Positions 1-12,804 of a stretch of 64,000 nucleotides of DNA are shown here, one piece after another. Origin of the DNA: Lonicera japonica (Eukaryota > Streptophyta > Magnoliopsida > Dipsacales > Caprifoliaceae); the NCBI GenBank assembly GCA_021464415.1, contig CM038466.1, positions 31,712,833 through 31,776,832 of the forward strand, given 5' to 3'. The position numbers and the translations under genes are program-made. Below the pieces are notes generated by a model. The model saw nothing but the letters and a program-made list of their open reading frames with translations. It had not been told where the DNA came from and made no database searches. Position 1 is the first letter of the stretch; every line of letters starts with the position of its first letter.

Positions 1-1500
1 AAATGCCTGACCCGGATTATGAATGCATTTCTTGATTTCATGTCCCAGACAAGAAAGAATGGATTTTGAGTATTTATCAGATTAACTTAAAGATGTTGCT
101 AATACTAATGATTTTTGAATGTTGAAGAATGTATGTAAGAATCTATGTAATGGAGGTATGAAATATGAATCAACAACACTCACTAGCAATTTGCTGACAA
201 GAATTGTGAAGGAGTGCTTGTACCATGCTCGTGTTATTTTCTGCTGCCAAACACTGCTTTACGGACAGGACTATTAGCATGATATTCATTGTTGTGCCTC
301 TTCGCAACGTCTTAAGCTTTTGGCCAAGCTGGTCTGTAACATGGTACTGTATCAGAGAAGTATCTAGGAGGTCCAAGGTCCAATCCTTGATACCCCATCC
401 CATTTTTTGGATGTTTTTCTGTCTGTTCCCAGCCTAATCCTGTTCTTAGCCTAATCCCGTTCTTATCTGCCCTCTCCACGTGTGAGTATGTGGTAGCATG
501 TTCTATTTCTTCTCTGCCTGATCTTGTTCTTGTCTACTCTCCAGGTACAAGTATGGGGTCGCACGTGAGGGAAGGTGTAACAGAGACGGTTTCCAACAAA
601 AGACAACGCTGGTATATTCATCTCTTTCTCTCCAATGTTTAACATCAGATGAAATGAACTCAACCATTGTCAAACATGTTCTAAACTATCTCGAATCTTA
701 CTGTTGATTTTAGCTGAGATTTAGTTGGCCAACTAGTTTATCAAGTTCAAGCTTGCAAGTTTCAAAATCTTTAAAGCTTGTTGACTTTTTAATGATATCG
801 CAATGGATTGTATGTTTCTTCAATTGAGGGAACAATTTCTTTTTTATCAATGCTTGATTGATTTTGGTTTCTGAATCTCTGATGGTTCCCTGAAGTTAAT
901 ATCTGAATTTTTGGTGCAATAAAAGGCCAGTTTCTGGTACAGTTGTGGGTTGAACATGCTAATGCTGTTAGCTAACAATGTTATGAACAACGGTAGGTGG
1001 TTATAGTGTCCCGTGTGCCATCAATCAGTTTTTAGAACTACAATACTACAATTAAGTCACCCGTTATATGTCTTGAACAAACCAAACGCACCCTTAATTC
1101 GTATTAATCGCAGCTGTTTATGTTGTACACGGGGTTCAGATTCTTCCTATCTTCAATTAGCTTCTGTTTATGCAGTGTATATGTAGGTGTTTATTATTTG
1201 ATTCTCTCGCATACAGTAGGTATAATCTTCAAACAACAAAACTTTGCTACCTTATTTCTGTTGACAATGATTTTGATCATCAATTCATCATCCTATATGC
1301 ATTCATTACTTAAAATTACATATTAAGAACAAAGAAAATCAGGTAATATGTATGAAGCATCATCACATAGAATAGAGCTTTTCTACTAACTCAAAGCCCA
1401 TGGATGAAGTTTAATACAAACTATATTTCATCAGATGATATATTTAAAGCATAATCAATCATTTTTATTTCTGTTTTCCACTTAGTAAAGATCATTCAAA
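1..1500. other. left-edge region without a recognised gene
   Basis: No reading frame here resembles a family I recognise. The first 69 bases are open on the plus strand and end in a stop at about 67-69, so they could be the tail of a gene lying to the left, but the stretch is too short to name. Bases 420-560 contain pyrimidine-rich, intron-like text. The remainder is AT-rich. The last few hundred bases presumably include the 3' untranslated region and flank of the ACC oxidase gene, which ends at 1511 on the minus strand. Confidence 0.3.
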
Positions 1501-1510
1501 CCCCTAGATA

Positions 1511-3392
1511 TTAGTTCTCCTTATCCATTTTCTTCATGTACTCGAATCTTGGACCTTTATCAGCAAACTTAGTTGCCGAATAGAGCTTCAAATAGTCCTT
1601 AAAAAGAAATCCATTGGGATAAAGAAGCTTCTCAGCCGGTGAAATGACCGACTCGCCATTAGGATTATAGAAAGTTGCGATTGAAAGTCTACTCCCATTC
1701 TTATCCACCATCACACGGTGCAAACAACTCTTATAATTCCCATTAGTTATCACTTCAACTTGATCGCCCGTATTAACGAAAATCCTATTGTTCTTTGAAG
1801 GTGGAATCTCGATCCATTCACCATCTTTGAAGAACTCTAGGCCTGGGACTTGGTCGTCTTGGAGCAAGAGGATGATCCCACCAGCGTCAGTGTGCTCGCG
1901 TAGGCCTTTGACTAGCTCAGGCCGTGGGCATTTTGGGTATTTCGCCACTTTTGTTCCAACTGAAGGTACCTTGTTCTTCCCTGCGAATGCTTGTTTGATG
2001 TAGTTTTTGTCTAGGCCAAGATTCTCACTCATGAGTTCGGATAAATTTTCGGCTAGTTTTATTAGCTGATCGATGTATTCCTCCATTGTCTTGCTGCATA
2101 TATATGATAAGTAATCAAGGTGAACTGAATTTAAAAGAAAATTTGGTTTCTGCTTTCAAACTTTTTTGCCACTTAACAGCAGCAACGAAGACTTTTGCTG
2201 CTCAAAAAATCAGCTTTGCACAACATTTGCCATTAAAGACATTTCTGTTGCGGTGATTGATGTTAATATCTCACCTTTTCATTATATTTAAGGTAATTTT
2301 TATAATTTACTTGGGGCAGGGCCGCAGGGGTGATACTTAGGCTTCGTTTGATAACAAGATGGAAAAAGTAAGAAAAATAATGTGTTTGTGAGAAGTTGAA
2401 AAATAAGTTGAGGGATGTGGTGAGATGTTCTCTTGTTATTTTGCTTTTTCCACAGAAAAAATTTCTTTGGGTGGTGGAGAAGAAATTTTTTCCACAAAAA
2501 GTAAGATGATGGAGGACTTCTACTCATATAATTGAGCATGAGATGGAGAGTATCACTGCATCCCGAAACTTATTTTCCAACATATCACACAAATCAATTG
2601 ATTTTGCAATCATTTTCCATCTTCTTATCAAACGCACCTTTAATTTTTTAAAAAGGCTTTGGGGTGAATCCTGTAACTTCAAAGCATTCATAGTTAAATG
2701 TTAGTATACTAGTACAAACGATCAAATCTTGGGCTGGGAAGGGGTGTGGGGGACCTGATACATCACTAAGTAGTGGCAGTGTACCTTGTACTTTCACCTA
2801 AACCTGGAGGTCTCATGTTTGATTCTCACCAACACTTCAAGTGTTGTTGTAGGCATAGGGTGTTGGGAGAAAAGGTATCTACAATAACTTTATAGTCTCT
2901 CTCACCGCGTGATGTTAGAGAAACTATCACGTGATGAGAGAGACAAGACTCCTTTAAACTAGACTTACCGAAGTTCCTCAGAGAGATTGTTGAACTCCTC
3001 GATGTTAGAATTCGGCCTATGCCAAATGAAAAACGCGCTTTCCCAGTCGACATCAGTCGCATTGCCATTGCTATCGAATCTCTTAGCTATATCCGACTCG
3101 TAAAACCTTTCCTTCATGCTCTCTTCATAGTGTTGATTCACTAATTGCTTAACTTTCTCCATCAACTTCTTGTCAATTCCATGGTTTTCAACCTGCAGAT
3201 AATAAAAGCGCATCAATATTGTTACATGTAACTAATAAAGTTTTAAGACTTGATCAAATCTTGAGATGATAAAAATGGGAATTTTGGTACCTGAAAGAAG
3301 CCCCATTTCTCACAAGCATGGTGGAGAAGAGCCATTGTTTTGGCTCTGTTCTTTCCTTCAAGATCACTGAAATCTATCACAGGTATCTCCAT
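1511..3392 (-). CDS. ACO: 1-aminocyclopropane-1-carboxylate oxidase (ACC oxidase)
   Basis: This gene encodes the last enzyme of ethylene synthesis, which converts ACC to ethylene with Fe(II), ascorbate, O2 and bicarbonate as activator. Three exons join in frame: 3392-3291 (102 nt), 3192-2969 (224 nt) and 2093-1511 (583 nt with stop), giving 302 residues, close to the family's usual length. All junctions are GT..AG. The first exon encodes an MEIPVIDF start. The last carries the 2-oxoglutarate/Fe(II) dioxygenase core: LREHTDAGG (iron ligands His and Asp), CLHRVMV (third iron ligand His) and RLSIATFYNP (Arg-x-Ser substrate/bicarbonate motif), with a C-terminal GPRFEYMKK matching the conserved Arg of the ACO tail. 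ACO genes commonly have four exons; here the last two are fused, because GDQVEV runs straight into ITNGNYKS. No broken frame is visible. Which ACO paralogue this is cannot be told from one locus. Confidence 0.95.
2340..2638. mobile_element. Tourist-like MITE in ACO intron 2 (family A)
   Basis: A roughly 300-bp element has terminal inverted repeats with the shared core CGTTTGATAA and matching GAAGATGG/CAAGATGG inner ends. A TTA lies on the left (2337-2339) and another one base outside the right end. This fits a 3-bp PIF/Harbinger (Tourist) target duplication. It lies in the 875-bp second ACO intron. A related copy lies at 17896-18200 with similar interior sequence, including a GAAGAAATTTTT stretch. 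It has no coding capacity. Confidence 0.75.
2765..2835 (+). repeat. tRNA-like sequence, possible SINE head
   Basis: A TAGTGGCAGTG stretch followed about 40 bases later by a GTTTGATTC block resembles degenerate A and B boxes of an RNA polymerase III promoter, as found in plant tRNA-derived SINEs. No poly(A) tail or target duplication could be defined, and it sits in the ACO intron. The call is tentative. Confidence 0.25.
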
Positions 3393-3463
3393 CTCCTTTT
3401 CTCTCTGCTTTACTTTATTAAATGATGTGGAAGATATAAGTGACTTATAAAACTTAGTTTGGT

Positions 3464-3474
3464 GTATTTATAGG
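3464..3474 (-). promoter_or_regulatory. TATA box of the ACC oxidase gene
   Basis: On the minus strand this reads CCTATAAATAC, a canonical plant TATA box. It lies about 72-82 bases upstream of the ACO start codon at 3392, leaving room for a transcription start near 3440 and a short leader. The assignment rests on motif and position only. Confidence 0.6.
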
Positions 3475-5030
3475 CATAATAGGTTAGCAACTTTTAAAAG
3501 ATATTCTTTTACTATATAAAAGTAAGCTAAAATTAATATTCTTTTAGGCAAAAATCAAGATACATAGGGCCATGTACGAAAATTGAAATTGAGGGATTTT
3601 TCTTATACACACGATATGACGCAACACGCATTGAACCTTTACTCCAATTCATTGTATAAATATTGGGATAATTTCATAATACACAAACTTTAATGATAAC
3701 AAGGGCAAGGGCCTACCAAGATTTGATGTATGTCCTTCCCACCAAAACGTATGTGTATGTGTAAATTAATTGATGTCTAAATTACATAAGCAATTTGAAT
3801 TAATTAAATGTGTGTGGTAAATTTAATTAGTAAAATTGTTATGGTTGAAAGTCTGAAAATAAGAGGATCCCTTTGCTTAAACATAGATAACTCGTTGAAT
3901 TGACACGAGTCAACACGGAGTTAGCTGATTTAGGCTTATATTTGGTGAGTTTGATTATTAAATGGTTGAAATATGAGATTCTAAAGGGAGGCAAATTTTG
4001 CATTAAAGCTGCATTTAGAAGGTAAAACTTTGCCCTAATCGGAGACATTCTAAATAATAACTCTAATTCAAAAAAATTAAGAACAATATTAGTGTTAAGT
4101 ATTTATACATGTAACAAGTGACGTGAATCTCACCACAAATTTAGCTTATTTAAGACGTGCTGATTAGTTACCGTCAACCTATCGAGTAGATGGGCATCTT
4201 GCAGGCCTTGAATAGATCATGATCTAAAGTTTGACCTACTCTTTCATTTTTTTTCCTTATAAATCGGACTTCTATATATCGTTACATATTTCTTGCATAT
4301 GCAAAATCTCTATGGTCAGTGGTCGACACCTTCCATAAAAGACATTAGTCAAAATATGTAAAAGATAGTTCGAACACTCTTGACATAAAAAAAAAAAAAA
4401 ATGGCTATGTAGAAGAAAGATAATGATGGACATATTTAGAAATATTTTAATTGGGGACAGTTTGAATAGAAAAATAGGTAGTTAACTGGTAAACTGTTGC
4501 GCGCCTTGAAAATTGCGAAGGACAATAATTGGTCCAAGTTCACTTCACCCCACCATGTGACCCAATCTATTTTTTGTTGAACTTTTAATACACAAAGTTT
4601 TCTTCTTTACTTCATTTGTTAGGAATAATTTCCTCTGATAGTAATTTTCCTCCACTAGAATTCCCCTCATTTTCCTCTCACATATCTATTTTTAACTGTC
4701 AATGAAAATGAACTTTTGACACATTTTAAAATTTTTGGCCTTAGTATCATGTTGGTGTTCTAGCCATTTATTCTCGTAATAAAATAATCGTTGGTTCTAT
4801 TCACATAAACATGGTGTTGAACTTTTTTGTTGTGTCCACCTTTGTTATGGTAGTTTATGATTCTTGATTTATATAAAAATGGTTGTGTTTGTAGAATCAT
4901 TACGTTCTATAAAAAAAAATGTTATCTATTTTATTTATGTATTCTTTTTCGTAAAATACCATTCTTGCAATAAGATCTAAATTTTTGCTGCTAAATGTGT
5001 TTAAACTACGCTCTAACAACCAGACCATTT
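3475..5030. other. intergenic, no gene seen
   Basis: This is AT-rich sequence upstream of the ACC oxidase gene. It presumably includes the distal ACO promoter, but I see no recognisable coding region. An A tract of about 13 lies at 4388-4400. Short open frames, such as 3839-4048 on the minus strand, show no family signature. Confidence 0.6.
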
Positions 5031-5037
5031 ATTATAT

Positions 5038-5289
5038 TTGTTTTATTGCTCGCAATTGCCATGGCCATTCAATTCTTATAAGATTCGTCTTCCGTCGGTT
5101 ATGAAAAGTGTTCTTTTAGCAGAAGCCGAGGCCATTCTTTACGGCCTCTCTGCTGCATCGGCTTTGGGATATCCAAACATCATGGTGGAAAGCAATGATA
5201 TGTCGATTATTCATTTTATTGCTCGTAACATTGAGTTCCCTAATGAGTTGAGCACTATCTTAAATGATATTTCATCTTTAATTTGTTAA
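5038..5289 (+). pseudogene. LINE-type RNase H domain fragment
   Basis: The 83-codon open stretch encodes AEAEAILYGLSAA...LGYPNIMVESN, which matches the RNase H-like domain (RVT_3) at the C-terminus of plant non-LTR retrotransposon polyproteins and derived proteins. The acidic residues Glu (in AEAEA) and the VESND aspartate are the family's metal-binding positions. A stop follows after SLIC. Downstream to about 5430 a diverged tail may continue. No reverse transcriptase core is nearby, so this is an isolated relic of an old LINE insertion, not a functional gene. Confidence 0.7.
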
Positions 5290-8093
5290 TACGGAGTGCA
5301 ATGCAGCAGTTCATAAAATTACATTGGTAGCGTTGTTTAAGTGTTTATCGGAGACCTTAGATAGTCGGACTCCTTATTTTCATATTGGAGTATTCATTTT
5401 GCAATGAATTTTGCTGTTAGATGCTTCTAAAGAAAGTAATGAAAAAAAATATCAACTTGGCTTTACTTTATGCTTTCCTTTATGGGGAAAAACTTTGCCA
5501 TAATTGGTTGTTTCTTGAATCTTCTTAATTTAATTCATCAACCTAAAAAATAATTAAAACTATGGGCAGTTGCTGTTTCACAAAAAAACTACATTGGGCG
5601 CCTTAATTGGATGTATTTGTAAGTTGATGGAGGAGTATTATTATTTGCATTCATTGTTAATTTCCTTTAAAAGGTGATGTCTCTGTCAAATTATTTTTTA
5701 TATTAATTCATCTATTCACCATAGGCGTGGACACCATTAATATTGAGTGTGTCTAGTAATCCACTTATATTTAAAATTGTTTGAATAAATTTGAATTGAT
5801 GTGTATAATTGATACCACTTACATTTAAAGAAAAAATGTTAATATTAGACTGGTATTATTAAAAAAAATATATGCAACCCAATAATATTTTTCATGCCCA
5901 ACTCTTCTGAAAATATCCAAAAATTTTGTCCATTGGGTTGTACTATTTTTGGGCTGACCTACTGTATCCACCAAATTATTTTGAAGATCCCAAATTATTT
6001 TTCTTGTATTAAATGTTCAATCTTCGTGGATAAAGTTATCAACTTTTAATGGTCATGAATGTACGTGGAATGGAATTACATTGTTCATCAACTATTTGTT
6101 GCATAAAATAAGGTAGAATTGAATACTAGATTTCGCAATTAATTAAAAACTACACCTTGTATTTATTTATTATTTTGAAACCGCCCAAAAATTTGACATA
6201 AAACAATTATTGATTGATCGTTGGACCTGAAGCCCACCAATTCATTTGGAAACAAAGAGTCACAGCTTTCCGTAACATGAGAACAAAAGCATTCCTAACT
6301 AATAAATACCCGACTAAATTACATTCCCAAAAATAAAATTAAAAAGTCCTACTCTAATACAAGTAGCTAATGCTATCTTAATCCCTTCAAGTAAGGATTT
6401 GGAAGCTCGGGACCTAAAGTTTGTTTGTCATACAAGACGACCGGGAATTAAGTTCCCAAAATTTGTTCTTGAGCTCAATCAAGCCCCTTAACTAATAGAT
6501 GTTAGTTGGGACTTTTATATTTTGCGATAAATCATCAATATCCTAAAATATAGAACCAATTATGTTTAAGCTCGTCACTTTTATCTTTGTATTTTAAATT
6601 GATATTCGCATTCTTTTTTAAGAAATCTTGAATTGATAATCTTATTTAAAAACAAAATGATAATAGACATATTAAATTTGACAATAAAAAAAGGGATCGT
6701 ATATTCTTAGCTATCGTTTAAGTGCAGATTTGTACTTTTTTTAAAAGTACTAAATTGAAATTAAAAAGTGACAATGACTAAAGGGAAAAAGAAAAAAAAA
6801 ATGCATAAGTTGTGATTACCATGAAATGATAACATATGGCAAGTCAATGTGAGCCGCATAATGATTTATGAACCAATAATGATATAATTGATTTTATGAA
6901 CAAAAAATAATGATTTAATTCATTCTACCTGGTCGCCAATTGGTAGCTTCGCGTCCAAATTCAATTTGTCAAAAGTCAATTCCAAAACCTTTGCTTTCTA
7001 TGTACTAGATTGGAATCTTCGTTTTGCCACAATATAATATGGTATACTAAATTACTGATGATGTTTTTCTAATCAGATATTTATATTGTCAAAATATATA
7101 TATTTTTTTATTATATTATAATATTAATTAGAGAAGTTGTATTATATTTTTTTAATATTGTACATTATCTTAGTTGAGCTAGACTATTAATAGGAATCAT
7201 CCACTTTAACAAAAAGAAAGGAATACTCATTTGGAGGGATAAATGGATAAATTTTGTTATGAAAAATTTGAAGAGATGATCTATACAATAAGTATATCAC
7301 TTTCACGAAATTTTATCTAAAATTTCAATCTAGACTAGTTGTAATGAAAAATTGATATATTTATGCAATTTCGGCCGTTAAAATTTTTGATGATCATCTC
7401 ACCTACTTTTGAGTTTAACTTTTTGATGAAATTTCGTGGAGGTGATCTATTCGTGATATAGATCATTTTTGTAAATTTTCATACAAAAATTCATTTATTT
7501 ACCCTTCAAAACAGGCAACTATAATTACTTTGACAATAGTATCACCTTTCTAAATTTGTACTAGAAAGTAAAACATAATTAATGTTCGCTAATATAATTA
7601 TAATATCATTAGAGCTTAAGTACCTTAATCTTGTACAAACAATTATACATTATGACACTTCAAATCATGTTTTGGTTCAAAATTTTCATCATAAGCATTT
7701 TCTAATGTCGTTATTAATTAACGCACTCACTCTCTCGCATTCATATTTTTATCTGATCGATAAACAGATTATTTTTACAACATAACTTTTTGATACTAGA
7801 ATGAATGAATTAATCGACAAGATTAAATAAATTTTAGAAAAACAAAATCAGATGAGGCACAAATGGATGTATTTAGGTTGGTTGAATCTTACACAAGCAA
7901 AAATGGAGCTTAATATTGTGTTCTTCTCCGAAAAAGGATTACAGTTTCAATTCTTTTAATTCATTTTTGTTTTTTGTTTTTTTTACCGTCGTATATTAGA
8001 CCTATTTCTTGTCTTACGTAGTTTCCACTACTAGGATTTCAAATAAAAGTAAATCTAAAAAGATTATTCCTAATAGAAATAGCGTAATCCGAA
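5290..8093. other. intergenic, AT-rich, no gene seen
   Basis: Both strands are dense with stops. Open frames here, such as 7582-7785 on the plus strand, have low-complexity composition and no recognisable domain. I see no RNA gene or element with definable ends. Confidence 0.6.
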
Positions 8094-8410
8094 AGTATAT
8101 TCTCCACATTAGCGTCGGTTGCGACTTGCTTATGCCAACCCCGAAGGGGCCTCAGCGACCGGAGACACCCAGGGAGTCCAAGTGATTAATCTTTAGTTTC
8201 CATATATCATCGCCTGCCAATAGACCTTCACATGTTTGTCCATGTATTGATCTACCAACTACATTTTCAATACGTACGCGAAATATAATGGCTTGCCTAG
8301 TGCTAACATTGGCGCGCGTAGGACTACCAACTACGTACACTAGCATAAGGAACATGTCTGATCGATGTATCTCCTCTAAAATTTTCGCAAACATCCGAGT
8401 TGAGAGTCTA
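8094..8410 (-). other. compositionally distinct island with unrecognised 80-codon frame
   Basis: This stretch is visibly richer in G+C than its surroundings, with blocks such as CCCCGAAGGGGCC and GGCGCGCG. It holds an 80-codon minus-strand frame at 8152-8394 whose product has mixed composition (MFAKILEEIHRSDMF...). I recognise no family. It may be the remains of a transposable element gene or a captured exon. Nothing shows that it is expressed. Confidence 0.25.
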
Positions 8411-11282
8411 AGGTGAACACCTAAATGAGCTCACTGACTTAAGGCAAATACATCTCATAGCGTTTTTAGCACCTTCTAGATATATTTCATGTGTGACAGA
8501 TACAATTTGTCGACTATATTGTCTATCAATGTGAAACTCCATAAATACATGTTATATATGTCTTCTGTGCAACTCATGGATCTATATAGTCTCAAACTCA
8601 TACTACTAATATGAGTTTTTCTTAACCTTGTAATCTTTGACATATAATTATATATTCGTTCATCATTTGTTTCACCACAGACAAGAATACCTTCATAAAT
8701 CTAGACATAGTCCAATACCCAAGAACATAAAATTAATGCCACTATTAATCGTCAAATATTTTACTTGTACGATAGTTATAAGATACGTAATTTAAATGAT
8801 GGCTTTACGTTTTCTTATTTAATGTCTTAAGTATTAACTTAAGTTTATAACTTTATATATTAGTTTATTTTTGCAACCAAACCTTTTTCACAATGATTAT
8901 ATAAATTTTCTTTCTGAACATTAATACATTGAAATTTTCAAAAAAAAATAAAAATTAATAATTCAACCAATATCTTTTAATTTAATTTCAAGAAAGCCTG
9001 TAGTAAAAGAATTAAACAAATAAAAGGAAAGAAATGTCAAAGATTGTACTTCTTAAAGAAATCTTGCAGTAGCTTGCAAAAATAGGGAGGAAGGTTTGGC
9101 TCTTTTTTTTCTTTCTTTTCTTTCTTCTGTCCTAATTTTCCTCTATACCTTTCGTAATTTAAATTGTTAATTTTAATATTGTGCTTGATCAGTTCCCAAG
9201 AATGAATCCAATCTAGATCAGCTTCTTCATAATTCAGGCTTGAATATTAATATTCCCTCTTATTCTATTTTGACTGTTTTAAAAAATATTAATTAATTAA
9301 AATATATATAGTTAATAGTCAAGTAAACAATTTTTTTTATTACAAGATATAATATATTGATTACTACTTAAAAAATAAAATGTGACTATTAATTTGAAAC
9401 ACTATAAAGAAGTAGAATTACAAATTTGAGACGAAGCAGACTACTTCTTTACCCAAAAAAATTCTAGTATTCCTCAATTATATCACGCGATCGTACTACA
9501 GTTATAATAGGTGAGTGCCACTTAAGCACACATATATTCATTCTTTAAATAATTTTGCTCCTAAATGTACGTGTAATTCTACATGAGTGCCACCTTGGAC
9601 GATGAGTCCTACCTGCAACATATTCTTTAGACTGGAGTACGGCCATGTAGTACTCTTTTTTATGGTTTAGTTATCAAGTGCTAGTAGTTTCTTACCAATT
9701 ATGGCGTGCAATAGTTAAACTTTTTCTTTAGGATGCTTCCAATCGATAGTTCTCTTTTTTTTAAGACACAAACAACCGATTAAATTTTATAATAAAAATA
9801 ATTTATATTTTTGACTATTAAATAAATTAAAATTAATATATATTTTTTTTAAATAAACTACAACAACACAGTTGTATATGAGGAGGGAGTAGTATCTAAA
9901 ATATGTAAATATCCCTATTATGTCATTTGTATTAAATTTAATGTTTTTCCAATAAGTCAATAACTCTCACAAAAGAGTGCTTGCAATAAAAGTTTTGTTA
10001 ACCACATGGGTTGGCAAAATGGCTTATTCACGACCGGATTTCTGTTCTAGTCGATTTATTTAGCGTGAGATTCTTTGTTCGATTTCTCGTAGGTACAAAT
10101 TCTCTTTCAGATTAACGACAAACTTAGACAAACTTAGTTCTGCAAAAAAGAATTAGTCTCACCTCCAATGTTGTGGATACTTCATAGGCTTAAAAAAGAA
10201 AAATGCTTGTTTTTCTTTAAAAAATTTGTTGAACTTTGGTCTATATAAACGGGCTAGCAGGCCCAGCCCTCCAACTAGTTGAGTCCATTGGGTCAATCAA
10301 AAATGTACGGGTTAGAAAATTAGGGTCCAAACTTTTTAGGGCTCGTCCAATAAACTTAATATAGAAGTAAGTCCTACACTCTATTTTTCTTATTACATAA
10401 AGCGATAAATTTATCATACAATTTTTTTTAAAACAATACAACATTTTATATACAAACCATAAATCACAACCACCACCATATATCTACCAATAAGGGTAGA
10501 TTAACAAAAGGTTTAACAATCAAGTCTACAAAGGCTGAATTGGAGACTTCCATGTTACGAGGACATGAAGGATTTAAATGGAAGACAGATCTACATTGTA
10601 TTTGATTATGCGTAAATGTGGTTGGAAAAATTGTTTTATAAGAAAAATATATATAAGTTTATTTAATTGACAATATATTTAAATTTGCACAATTTTTGAG
10701 ATTTTAGAATATATATATATATATATATATAATTTCCTAATTGCCCTTGACTTATTGGGTGCCAAGATCGAAATGGGCACAAATTTTTAGGGCATGTTAA
10801 AACGTTTTCAGCAAAAATGCATTAAAGGGCCTATTTTTAATCGCTAAATCCACGGGAGATCACGTGTCCTTAATTATCTATTTAAAAAAATGTTCAAATA
10901 ACACTAATACGCTTCAATTAAATTAAATTGATAATACCAATTAATCAAGGCTTTACCAAAAAAAAAGAATAAAAAACCCTTCACATTCTATTGACTTTTT
11001 TAAAAAAAAAATATTTAATTTAACAAATGATGACAAACTCAAGTTTGCATTAAATTTTGAATTGCAATTTTTTTCTAAGCTTGTGCGAGCACTCCTTATA
11101 TTTTAGCATATTTTTATGTTTCAATTGTTAGTTGACGGTGGTTTAGAGTCATTTCCATGAGTCTCACTGATAAACCCACCGGATAAGAAAAAAAACACAC
11201 AATGCAAAAGAAAGATTGCATTAAATTTTTCGGATTACAATTTTTTTTAATTTTATGAGAAATTAAGTTTGCAATCTTTTTT
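8411..11282. other. intergenic, AT-rich, no gene seen
   Basis: There is no credible coding sequence. Near 10008-10110 a TGGCAAAATGG block and a GTTCGATTTC block spaced about 80 bases apart could be decayed A and B boxes of a tRNA-derived SINE. A dinucleotide AT run lies at about 10708-10733. Confidence 0.5.
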
Positions 11283-12665
11283 TTGGGGCCTTTTTGTGTT
11301 TAGCCCAATTATTTTAAATTGTTTTGCAATTAGCCCATTCCGAATTAGAAATTAGCAAATAGCCCAAATGATTGGATAACTACTAATTATTTTTTTTGTT
11401 TTAGAAATTATTTAGTTGATTTCTGAGATTACCCTTTTGCTGAAATTTATTTTTAATATTCATAATCTCCTAAATTCTAGCTTCTTGTAATCTAAGGGAA
11501 CAAATAAATATTTAAATATAATTTTTCGGTTGACTAGATTAACACTATTTTAAAATTTTATTTTTAAAAAAAATAACAAAAATATCTAATCACATATGAT
11601 CTATTTTCATTTTGAATTTCAATTTTTTTTACACCTAACTGAATTATCTAATCTAATATGATTAGACATATTATATAGATTGTCTTATTTACATGGTAGA
11701 CATGTTAAATTCTTAGAGCGTAGTTTTAAAAATAGATATATTAACAGGCATATTAATGTATTAGTGTGATACACCAGACTCTTTTGAAAGTAGGCATATT
11801 AATGATGTAGATATATTGACAGTTTGTGAAATAAAGATATTATCAGGCATATTAATGTATTAGTGTAATACACCAAAAACAATCAGAAGCATGCATATTG
11901 GTGTGATACACCAGCAATATTTAAAACATGCATATTAATGTGATACACCAGAAATATTTAAAACAAGCATATTATAATAGTAAGTGTACGGGGGACATCT
12001 CGACAATATATGTCCACAAAATAAATTGATAATGTAAACAAAAACCTACCTAACCATCAATCAACAAAAATAAAAGGCAACAAAGATTAAAAAACCTAAT
12101 GAATTATGAAATAATGTGACAAAAATCTTGATCGAATGACAAGAAAACTTTTTGACATACAAACGTACTTCTGACCAAAGAAGACTATTGTAGCAATGAA
12201 CTAATCAGATGATGAAACTAGAAAATAGTTGTTTTACTTATGGCTTGAGAATAAAACACACCGCCAATAAAATATAAAGACAAAACTTAATGATAAGGAT
12301 TAATCCCATAATCCATTTAATAATGGATATGCTCTGACACAACTACCCATTATCCTATGTTTTAGGTGCTTAACATACTTTGTTTAGTGTAACCGAACTA
12401 AGCAATAAATAAGGAGATATAACTAATCCAAACAACAACCAGCAAAATCACGGAACAACAAAGATTAATCAAGAGAGGGCAAGAGGGTAATATCACGATT
12501 TATAACCATAATAATAATAAAATTAATTTTTAAAAAAAAAAACCGGGCCAAATGCAAAACAATTGGGGTAAAAACAAAAAAGTGGGTTAAATCTTAATTT
12601 TGGAAACGAATTGGGTCTGAGTAAAAACAATCCCATGAAACTGGGCTAAATCCTAATTTTCCATT
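11283..12665. mobile_element. possible decayed element with inverted ends
   Basis: The left end (about 11283-11370) and the right end (about 12540-12665) share, in opposite orientation, a GGGC-AA-TGCAAAACAATT block and repeated TTAGCCCA / TGGGCTAA phrases. This suggests a roughly 1.4-kb non-autonomous DNA element with long imperfect termini. No clear target duplication or transposase was found, so the class is unknown. Confidence 0.35.
11744..11975. repeat. imperfect minisatellite, about six units
   Basis: The phrase GCATATTAATG followed by (TATTAG)TGTGATACACCAG recurs at roughly 11748, 11793, 11847, 11892, 11930 and 11967, with spacing of about 38-54 bases. The last units also share GAAATATTTAAAACA. 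It lies inside the possible inverted-end element at 11283-12665. Confidence 0.7.
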
Positions 12666-12755
12666 TTTTTTTATGATTATTATGTGCTGTTGTTTATTTT
12701 AAAATGTTATAGAACTTCTTTGGTGATTTGCACCAGCTCGTTAAGAAAAACACCA

Positions 12756-12756
<1 letters not shown>

Positions 12757-12786
<30 letters not shown>

Positions 12787-12804
12787 AATAAAATAATAAT
12801 AAAG
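12757..12804. repeat. AAT microsatellite
   Basis: A run of AAT/TAA trinucleotides is interrupted twice by single-base slips. It is a simple sequence repeat in intergenic DNA. Confidence 0.85.

Noticed and set aside
2300..2539. Minus-strand 79-codon frame
   Set aside because: It lies within a MITE. The related MITE at 17896-18200 gives a similar meaningless peptide, so the similarity reflects the repeat and not a protein family.
2826..3068. Minus-strand 80-codon frame
   Set aside because: It overlaps ACO exon 2 in another frame and extends into the intron.
11744..11975. CRISPR-like array
   Set aside because: The unit spacing is irregular, the spacers are themselves repetitive, and this is plant nuclear DNA.
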